Source: Sphingomonas sp. KRR8 (lineage in GTDB: Bacteria > Pseudomonadota > Alphaproteobacteria > Sphingomonadales > Sphingomonadaceae). Taken from it: 64,000 nt of DNA. Location: NCBI RefSeq assembly GCF_023559245.1, contig NZ_CP097462.1, positions 2,476,001-2,540,000 on the forward strand, written 5' to 3'. Both the position numbers and the translations under genes were made by a program. The notes under the pieces are model-generated. The model saw only the letters and a list, made by a program, of their open reading frames with translations, was not told where the DNA came from and searched no databases. Positions 58,626-64,000 of this stretch are shown piece after piece. The stretch's first letter is position 1. Every line of letters begins with the position of its first letter.

Positions 58626-59281
58626 TGGCCGAGGCGCCGCGTGACGCGGTGCAGGCGGTGCTGGCGCTAATCGCGGCCCGGTTGGCCGATGTCGGCTTCG
58701 CGTTGAAGCCGGGTCTGGCGATCAAGCGACCGGCGGGCGATCTTACCGACGTTATCAGTTGCCAGACGAGCGTGTGGAACCGCCGCGATGTACAGGCCTG
58801 GTTTGCCCTGTCCGCGCGTCTCGAGAGCGGCACGATGAGTCGGTTTCGCAAGGCGCGCTGGCCTAGTCGACCCGCCAACATCACCCGCTACGACCGCTTC
58901 GCGACGTCGCGCCAGATCAAGTTTCCCGGTACGCCGCATACGGTGCGCTGGGACGCGCTGGATGTGGAAAGAAGGCCCGCCATCGCGGCGGAAGCGGAGG
59001 CCATCATCCGCGCCGACGTGCTGCCGTGGTTCGAACGGATGCGCGATCCGCTGCACGTCCTGCACTCGCTGGAAGACGGGTTCATCTCATCGCGCGCGCT
59101 GGTTTACGCCTGTGCGCATGGGCTCCAGTCGGAGGCGAGGGCCTATCTGGCTCAGCAGGCTGCCAAAAATCGGGCAATTGCCGAGGCCATCGCCCGGATG
59201 CGCGCCGACCCGACCAACCGCAAAGCCGGTAATGCGTGGGACGAGGTCGCGCTGCGAGCGATCGAGCTCGATCTCGTGTGA
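58625..59281 (+). CDS. Unknown protein translationally coupled to thiG
   Basis: The 218-residue protein is not one I recognise with confidence. It has no signal peptide or membrane segment. The N-terminal third (AVLALIAARLADVGFALKPGLAIKRPAGD) and a middle SCQTSVWNRRDVQAWFALSARL look like a DUF4304-type alpha/beta fold. The C-terminal third is helical (EARAYLAQQAAKNRAIAEAIARM). The ATG overlaps the thiG stop, so it is made together with ThiG. The tight coupling may reflect only operon packing. Confidence 0.6.
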   Translation: MAEAPRDAVQAVLALIAARLADVGFALKPGLAIKRPAGDLTDVISCQTSVWNRRDVQAWFALSARLESGTMSRFRKARWPSRPANITRYDRFATSRQIKFPGTPHTVRWDALDVERRPAIAAEAEAIIRADVLPWFERMRDPLHVLHSLEDGFISSRALVYACAHGLQSEARAYLAQQAAKNRAIAEAIARMRADPTNRKAGNAWDEVALRAIELDLV

Positions 59282-59295
59282 CCCTTGACTGGCGG

Positions 59296-60093
59296 CTAAC
59301 GGCGCGCCGTCACCACGTGGGCTGAGAGGGCGCGGGAGAAGTTGGCGGTGAGCGCCTTGCGGACAGCGGCTTCGGCCTTTTCGAGCCAGCCGTCGCCGCG
59401 CGCTTCCAGTTCGGCGCGCAGGGGTGAACCCTCGACCAGGCCCAGCGAGGCATCTTCCGCCGTCGCATCGGGCGAACTGTCCAGGGCCACAGTTTCAAAC
59501 TCGATGTCAGTGAATCCTGCCGCCATCAGGTCATGTTCTATCGCCGCTGGATCGCCATAGCCAAAGGGAGTTCGGCCGACGAACTGCGGCGGATCGTCGG
59601 GGAACATCCCGCTGATCGTATCGTGGACGCATTGAGCGACCGGGTTCTTCTCCAGCCGGTCCCAGATGACGAGCAGGTAACGGCCGCCCGGCGCGAGCAC
59701 TCGCCGGGCTTCGGCATGAGCCCGCACTTTGTCGGGCACGAACATGATCCCGAACTGGCAGACCACCGCGTCGAACGATCCATCCTCGAACGGGAGCGAC
59801 TGCATGTCGGCCATCTGGGTGCGCACGTTGGGTGCGCTCGACAGGCGGCGTTTGGCGACGCTCAGCATATCGGGATTGAGGTCGGTGGCGGTAATCCGCG
59901 TGCCGGGGCTCGCGTGGGCGATGGCGGCGGTGACAATGCCCGTGCCGGCGGCGGTCTCGAGCAGCCGGTCAGGTTGCCACCCAGCGACTCGGCGGGCGAC
60001 TTCGGCTGCATAGGGTTGGAAGTATAGCGGCCCCATGTGGCGGTCGTAGATCGAGGGTATTGAACCCGCGAACGTCGCGTCGCTACTGGCCAT
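59296..60093 (-). CDS. Class I SAM-dependent methyltransferase
   Basis: The 265-residue protein has a Rossmann-type methyltransferase fold: LLETAAGTGIVTAAIAH is motif I, ATDLNPDML the acidic motif II, DMQSLPFEDGSFDAVVCQFG motifs post-II to IV, and LAPGGRYLLVIWDR the final strand. This is the UbiE/COQ5-like or Methyltransf_11 group, with the substrate unknown. The ATG at 60093 follows a strong GGGGAGGA site. It converges with the coupled thiG partner. Confidence 0.88.
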   Translation of the reverse strand: MASSDATFAGSIPSIYDRHMGPLYFQPYAAEVARRVAGWQPDRLLETAAGTGIVTAAIAHASPGTRITATDLNPDMLSVAKRRLSSAPNVRTQMADMQSLPFEDGSFDAVVCQFGIMFVPDKVRAHAEARRVLAPGGRYLLVIWDRLEKNPVAQCVHDTISGMFPDDPPQFVGRTPFGYGDPAAIEHDLMAAGFTDIEFETVALDSSPDATAEDASLGLVEGSPLRAELEARGDGWLEKAEAAVRKALTANFSRALSAHVVTARR

Positions 60094-60183
60094 GCTGTCC
60101 TCCCCTGATCGCCGCATGGACTATGCGCCTTTTCATTGCCGGTGGCGAGAGCGCGGAAAACCGCCGCTTTCTGCTCGCTTGGA

Positions 60184-60378
60184 CTAGCTGCGAGGACCGC
60201 CGGTCGAGAACCCCAGCAGGCTGTACAGCGGGCAAGTACCGACAAGACCGGTGACGAGCGGGATCAGCCCGACAAACGCCCACGGCGTCTTGGGGCCGAC
60301 GAAGGCGAGCGAGAGGATCACAAGGCCGACCGCGATCCTGAGGCTGCGATCGAAGGGACCTTCATTGCGTGCGAACAT
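60184..60378 (-). CDS. DUF2892 small membrane protein
   Basis: A 64-residue protein with two helices (about residues 13-28 and 32-50): FDRSLRIAVGLVILSLAFVGPKTPWAFVG, then LVTGLVGTCPLYSLLGFST. This is the DUF2892 inner-membrane fold, as in the C-terminal part of YgaP; the TCPLYSLLG segment with one Cys is typical. The role is unknown, though often linked to sulfur metabolism genes. The gene stands alone downstream of the TPP enzyme on the same strand. Confidence 0.85.
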   Translation of the reverse strand: MFARNEGPFDRSLRIAVGLVILSLAFVGPKTPWAFVGLIPLVTGLVGTCPLYSLLGFSTGGPRS

Positions 60379-60447
60379 CGCGCATCTCCTGTTGAGGATC
60401 GGCGATGTTGGCGCTCATCGGGTGCGGGCCGCCATCAGGATTGTTCC

Positions 60448-62121
60448 TTAGGCGCTGGCCCGCTCCCGAAGCCGAGTGACCGTGGTCGCATGGCTGATCA
60501 CTTCGACATCGGTCTTGCAGTGGAGCAGGCGGATGCCCTTGCGGCCTAGCGCATCCTGCAAGGCCGGCGCGAACTCTTCGGTGCGCTCGATGGTGGCCGC
60601 CCAGCCGCCATAGGCACGAGCCAGCGCGGCGAAGTCGGGGTTGCGGAGCTCGGTCGCGGACAAGCGGGCGGGATATTCGCGCTCCTGGTGCATCCGGATG
60701 GTGCCGTAGCTGCCATTGTCGACGATCAGCACGATGAGGTCGGCGCCATATTGAGCGGCGGTCGCCAGCTCCTGCCCATTCATCAGGAAGTCGCCGTCGC
60801 CGGCGACGCACAACACGGCGCGGTCGCGAAAGCGCAGGGCGGCAGCGACAGCGGCCGGGAGGCCGTAGCCCATGGTTCCGCTGGTCGGCGCCAGCTGCGT
60901 CGGTGTGGAGGCGTAGCGCCAGTAACGATGCACCCAGCCCGAGAAATTCCCGGCACCGTTGCAGACGATGGTGTCGGCCGGGAGGGCTTCGCGCAACTGC
61001 TTCACGCACGGTCCAAGGTCGAGGGTCACGCCGTCGCGGGGTTTCGGCTCGCTCCACTCCAGCCATTCGGCATGGGCCTCGTCGCCGCTTCCGAACCGGA
61101 CGAGTTCCGGGTCGGCCCAGCTGTCGATCACCTGCGCGAACTCGCCCATGTCGGCGACGATCGGCAGGTCGGCGTGGTAGACCCGGCCAAGCTCGTTCGG
61201 GTCGGGGTGGACGTGGACGATGGTCTGGCCCGGGTGGTCGGGCGTGATCAGCGTATAGCCGTCGGTGGTCGCCTCGCCCAAACGGGCGCCAACCACCAGC
61301 AGCAGGTCGGCATCCCGGACGCGCTGCTGCAGCTTGGGATTGGGGCCGTAGCCCAGGTTACCGGCATAGGCGCGGCAATCGTTGGCGATCGCGTCCTGGC
61401 GGCGGAAGGCGGCGGCCGTGGGAATGCCGTGGCGGGCCGCGAAATTGGCGAAATGGTGGGCGGCGCAGGGGCTCCAGTCGGCGCCGCCGACGATGGCGAC
61501 CGGCGCGGCGGCTTCCTTGAGCAGCTCGAACAGGGTCGCGATCGCCGCCGGATCGGGGCTCTCGACCACCGGCGGGACCGGCGGGCGGTCGGGCACGCCA
61601 ACCTCGTCCCGCAGCATGTCCTCGGGGATCGCGAGGACCACCGGGCCGGGGCGGCCGCTGGTCGCAACTCGCCAGGCGCGGGCGACATATTCCGGAATGC
61701 GCCGCGCATCGTCGATCCGCGCCGCCCACTTGGCGATGGGACCGAAGAAGGCCGGAAAGTCGACTTCCTGGAAGCCTTCGCGGTCCTTGTCGCGGCGGTC
61801 GAGGTCGCCGACGAACAGGATCATCGGGGTCGAGTCCTGGAAGGCGACATGGACGCCCGCGCTGGCGTTGGTGGCGCCAGGTCCGCGGGTAACGAAGGCC
61901 ACGCCCGGGCGGCCGGTGAGCTTGCCGTCCGCATCGGCCATGTAGGCGACTCCGCCTTCCTGGCGGCAGACGACCGTCTCGATCTCGGGCGTATCGTGCA
62001 GCGCGTCGAGCACGGCGAGGAAGCTTTCGCCTGGGACGGTGAAGATCCGGTCACAGCCGTTCAGGACAAGCTGGTCGACCAGCAGCCGGCCGCCGGTGCG
62101 GAGGGGAGGGGTGTCGCTCAT
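60448..62121 (-). CDS. Thiamine pyrophosphate-dependent enzyme (acetolactate synthase-like)
   Basis: The 557-residue protein belongs to the acetolactate synthase/benzoylformate decarboxylase superfamily. The N-terminal Pyr domain has CRQEGGVAYMADADGKLTG with the catalytic Glu and FVTRGPGATNASAGVHVAF, and the C-terminal PP domain has the TPP motif GDGDFLMNGQELATAAQYGADLIVLIVDNGSYGTIR. The middle domain is intact. It is not the branched-chain acetolactate synthase large subunit in the usual ilvBN context, so the substrate is open. It may be cotranscribed with cmk (11-bp gap). Confidence 0.82.
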   Translation of the reverse strand: MSDTPPLRTGGRLLVDQLVLNGCDRIFTVPGESFLAVLDALHDTPEIETVVCRQEGGVAYMADADGKLTGRPGVAFVTRGPGATNASAGVHVAFQDSTPMILFVGDLDRRDKDREGFQEVDFPAFFGPIAKWAARIDDARRIPEYVARAWRVATSGRPGPVVLAIPEDMLRDEVGVPDRPPVPPVVESPDPAAIATLFELLKEAAAPVAIVGGADWSPCAAHHFANFAARHGIPTAAAFRRQDAIANDCRAYAGNLGYGPNPKLQQRVRDADLLLVVGARLGEATTDGYTLITPDHPGQTIVHVHPDPNELGRVYHADLPIVADMGEFAQVIDSWADPELVRFGSGDEAHAEWLEWSEPKPRDGVTLDLGPCVKQLREALPADTIVCNGAGNFSGWVHRYWRYASTPTQLAPTSGTMGYGLPAAVAAALRFRDRAVLCVAGDGDFLMNGQELATAAQYGADLIVLIVDNGSYGTIRMHQEREYPARLSATELRNPDFAALARAYGGWAATIERTEEFAPALQDALGRKGIRLLHCKTDVEVISHATTVTRLRERASA

Positions 62122-62132
62122 GGCCGCACCGC

Positions 62133-62798
62133 TTAGACCGCGGCCAGCCGCTCCTCAACCAGCCGGATGGCGGCGGCCACCGACGCCTCGCGATCGAGCG
62201 CGCTGGTGTCGAGCAGCATGGCGTCGGCCGCCTGCCGCAGCGGCGCGGCGGAGCGGTGGCTGTCGCGCTCGTCCCGCGCCTCGATGTCGAGCAGGACGTC
62301 GGGCAGATGGGCGGTCACGCCGCGCGCCTGCAGTTCGGCCAGGCGGCGCTCGGCGCGGACCTGGGGCGAGGCGGTGACGAACAGCTTGGCGGTGGCGTGC
62401 GGCGCGATCACGGTGCCGATGTCGCGGCCATCGAGCACTGCTCCGCTTGTCCCCTCTGCGAAGTCGCGCTGCCGTTCAAGGAGTGCCTCGCGAACGGCGG
62501 GGTAAGCGGAAATACGGCTGGCGATCCCGCCGACCGCTTCGCTGCGCAATTCTTCATCGTCGAGCAGGGCAGCAACTCCGTCGCAGGCGCGCACCGCCGC
62601 GAATTCGCTGTCGGGGTCGAGTTCCCGGCGGAGCAGGTTGAGCGCCACGGCCCGGTACAGCATGCCCGTATCCATGTGCGGCAAGCCGAAATGAGCGGCC
62701 AGCGCGCGGGCGATGGTACCCTTGCCGCTGGCGGCGGGACCGTCGACGGCAATCACGATTGGGGAGGCTTGCGGCACGGCGGCGGCTTTGACAGCCAC
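62133..62798 (-). CDS. cmk: Cytidylate kinase
   Basis: Cmk phosphorylates CMP and dCMP. The 221-residue protein has the P-loop in IAVDGPAASGKGTIARALAAHFGLPHMDTGMLYRAVAL, the typical DTG-x-YR, VLDGRDIGTVI and the C-terminal RDERDSHRSAAPLRQAADAMLLDTSAL. Length is normal. In many Proteobacteria cmk lies next to aroA and rpsA; neither is in this window. It is divergent from the TIGR02300 gene. Confidence 0.95.
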   Translation of the reverse strand: MAVKAAAVPQASPIVIAVDGPAASGKGTIARALAAHFGLPHMDTGMLYRAVALNLLRRELDPDSEFAAVRACDGVAALLDDEELRSEAVGGIASRISAYPAVREALLERQRDFAEGTSGAVLDGRDIGTVIAPHATAKLFVTASPQVRAERRLAELQARGVTAHLPDVLLDIEARDERDSHRSAAPLRQAADAMLLDTSALDREASVAAAIRLVEERLAAV

Positions 62799-62875
62799 CC
62801 CTCGCTATGGCAAGGCGCCGCCCGATTTGGTCTCGGCTGCCTGCCCTGGGGCCTCTATGAATATTGGAGTTTTCC

Positions 62876-63205
62876 ATGGTGAAGCCCGAGTGGGGCCACA
62901 AGCGCACCTGCCCCAAGTGCTCGACTCGTTTTTATGACCTGGGCAAGGACGACCCGGTCACCTGCATCAATTGCGGCGCGACCTTCGTGCCGGAGCCGGT
63001 GCTGAAGTCCAAGCAGCCGCTGCCGTTCGAGGCCGCCCCCGCGCAGGCCGCGCCCGAGCAGAACGCCGACGAGGATCTGGGCGCCGAGGATCTGGCCCTG
63101 CCCGACGAGGACGAGGAGCCGAGCGCCGACGACGAGGTCGATATCGGCACCGGCGACGACGACCTTGGCGTCGAGACCGCGGCGGACGACGACGAAAACA
63201 GCTGA
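62876..63205 (+). CDS. TIGR02300 family zinc-ribbon protein
   Basis: The 109-residue protein starts MVKPEWGHKRTCPKCSTRFYDLGKDDPVTCINCGATF, which is a zinc ribbon (C-x2-C ... C-x2-C) with the family signature FYDLGKDDP. A hinge (about residues 43-58) leads to a very acidic tail (EDLGAEDLALPDEDEEPSADDEVDIGTGDDD). It is a conserved alphaproteobacterial protein of unknown function, perhaps acting in a nucleic acid or protein complex. It is divergent from cmk; tRNA-Ala follows. Confidence 0.9.
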   Translation: MVKPEWGHKRTCPKCSTRFYDLGKDDPVTCINCGATFVPEPVLKSKQPLPFEAAPAQAAPEQNADEDLGAEDLALPDEDEEPSADDEVDIGTGDDDLGVETAADDDENS

Positions 63206-63252
63206 TTTGAGGTTTGACCCGCGCCGCAAAATCCCTAAAGGCGCGGGGACAA

Positions 63253-63328
63253 GGGGCCGTAGCTCAGCTGGGAGAGCGTCGCAATGGCATTGCGAAGGTC
63301 AGGGGTTCGATCCCCCTCGGCTCCACCA
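63253..63328 (+). tRNA. tRNA-Ala (anticodon GGC)
   Basis: Cloverleaf with acceptor GGGGCCG/CGGCTCC, D arm GCTC-AGCTGGGA-GAGC, anticodon stem TCGCA/TGCGA with loop ATGGCAT (anticodon GGC), T arm AGGGGTTCGATCCCCCT, discriminator A and encoded CCA at 63326-63328. A strong terminator follows. Confidence 0.95.
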
Positions 63329-63332
63329 TTAC

Positions 63333-63362
63333 AAAAAGCCCGCGGAAACGCGGGCTTTTTTT
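63333..63362 (+). terminator. Rho-independent terminator after tRNA-Ala
   Basis: GCCCGCG (63338-63344) pairs with CGCGGGC (63349-63355) around a GAAA tetraloop, preceded by A-run and followed by seven T. It ends the tRNA-Ala transcript. Confidence 0.95.
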
Positions 63363-63474
63363 CGTTCTGGCGGTACCCTTCGCGCCTGAGCCCGTCCGAT
63401 CATCGCGGCCGGGTCGAGCGTGTTCCCGCTTTCGCGCATTGCCGACCTCACCGAGTTCGTGTTGTCTCCGGCCC

Positions 63475-64000
63475 ATGTTCATCCGCGCCTTGTTCCTGAT
63501 GGCCAGCAGTCTTGCCGCGGCCGTCATCGGCCCAGTTCCAGCACGGGCAGCTCGCCCGCCGTCACGCCCCGACGTCCTGACCAGTCGGCTGGAGATCGGA
63601 ACTTCCCACGTCATCACGTCGAAGGTGCTGGGCGAGCGACGCGTCCTTAACGTGGTGCTCCCGGCAGGCTACGCGGCGGCCCCGCAACGCCGTTATCCCG
63701 TGCTGTACCTGATCGACGGAGGCGTAGAGCAGGACCTTCTGTCGGTCGCAGGACTTGCCCGGTCAGGAGCCCTGTGGGGCCGGTCAGCCGACGCCATCGT
63801 CGTGGGCATCGAGACCAAGGACCGGCGGCGCGAACTGGTTGGGCCGACACACGACCCGGCCCTCCTCAAACGTTATCCGACGGCCGGCGCCTCGGCACAG
63901 TTTCGCGACTTCATCCGGACCGAAGTCAAGCCGCTGATCGAGCAGCGTTATCGCACCAGCGGCCATGACGTGGTCATGGGTGAGTCGCTGGCGGGCCTCT
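63475..64000 (+). CDS. Secreted esterase (EstD/Fes-like), cut off at the window end
   Basis: The reading frame from the ATG at 63475 is open to the last base, so the protein is incomplete (about 175 residues seen). It has a signal peptide (FIRALFLMASSLAAAVIGPVPARA), then a beta-sheet N-terminus with RRVLNVVLPAGY, YPVLYLIDGG and ADAIVVGIETKDRRRE, and the nucleophile elbow GESLAG near the end. This is the putative esterase family (PF00756) that includes enterobactin esterase-like and EstD-like proteins. The catalytic His and acid lie beyond the window. Confidence 0.85.
   Translation, partial: MFIRALFLMASSLAAAVIGPVPARAARPPSRPDVLTSRLEIGTSHVITSKVLGERRVLNVVLPAGYAAAPQRRYPVLYLIDGGVEQDLLSVAGLARSGALWGRSADAIVVGIETKDRRRELVGPTHDPALLKRYPTAGASAQFRDFIRTEVKPLIEQRYRTSGHDVVMGESLAGL

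Overview
The window is a GC-rich (about two-thirds G+C), densely coded piece of a chromosome from an alphaproteobacterium, most probably a sphingomonad (Sphingomonas or a close relative). The evidence is the mix of genes: the CtrA inhibitor SciP, a TIGR02300 protein, an NDUFA12-type complex I accessory subunit, LptF/LptG, TonB-dependent receptors, a MASE1/HWE histidine kinase, FabI, serC-serA in one operon with a structured leader, and tRNA-Trp-secE-nusG. This assignment rests on gene content and not on a marker-gene tree. I see no prophage, CRISPR array, transposase or rRNA operon.

Layout. 1-9.4 kb: SIMPL protein (cut by the window edge), two small GlsB-like membrane proteins, sciP, mnmA, Nudix, PhzF-like, a CDF metal transporter, pdxH, a DnaJ-type co-chaperone, YihY, fabI and a secreted NTF2-like protein. 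9.3-18.5 kb: purA with a tiny DUF2256 gene behind it, a secreted alpha/beta hydrolase, PilZ, a DODA-type dioxygenase, a DUF4214-FkbM methyltransferase, the serine operon serC-serA, and an M23 peptidase. 18.5-25.8 kb is an envelope and lipid block: HesB/IscA, xth, a diacylglycerol kinase followed at once by a Tam41-like nucleotidyltransferase, lptF-lptG-DsbA-like thioredoxin, and a fatty acid desaturase. 25.9-33.8 kb: a TonB receptor with an unusual proline/cysteine tail, a divergent orphan winged-helix regulator, a large GNAT protein, a hybrid histidine kinase and a secreted S1 protease.

33.8-35.6 kb is the one clearly accessory patch. Its GC is lower, it holds three copies of a 30-bp quasi-palindrome and two related hairpins, and it carries a small unknown gene plus a secreted protein with two cysteine repeats. 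35.6-43.7 kb: HerA-like ATPase, tRNA-Gly, a TonB receptor without a visible signal peptide, the two-gene NHEJ system ku-ligD, and proline iminopeptidase. 43.9-49.4 kb: an outer-membrane barrel carrying the same C-terminal tail as the receptor at 26 kb, rplQ on its own, nusG-secE-tRNA-Trp, and a coupled fatty acyl-AMP ligase plus GNAT. 49.5-55.1 kb: recX, a double cold-shock protein, a DUF192 lipoprotein with no canonical start codon, NDUFA12, DUF2155 overlapping aat antisense, and a MASE1-PAS-HWE kinase. 55.2-64 kb: accC-accB-aroQ against thiS-thiG, a methyltransferase, DUF2892, a TPP enzyme, cmk, TIGR02300, tRNA-Ala and a truncated esterase.

Functionally the window is mostly housekeeping (serine, purine, fatty acid, thiazole and tRNA metabolism) with many envelope genes. 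The observations most worth following are the shared C-terminal tail on two unrelated beta-barrels, the kinase/Tam41-like pair as a possible PA-to-CDP-DAG branch, the serC leader, and the repeat-bounded mini-gene region at 34-35.5 kb.
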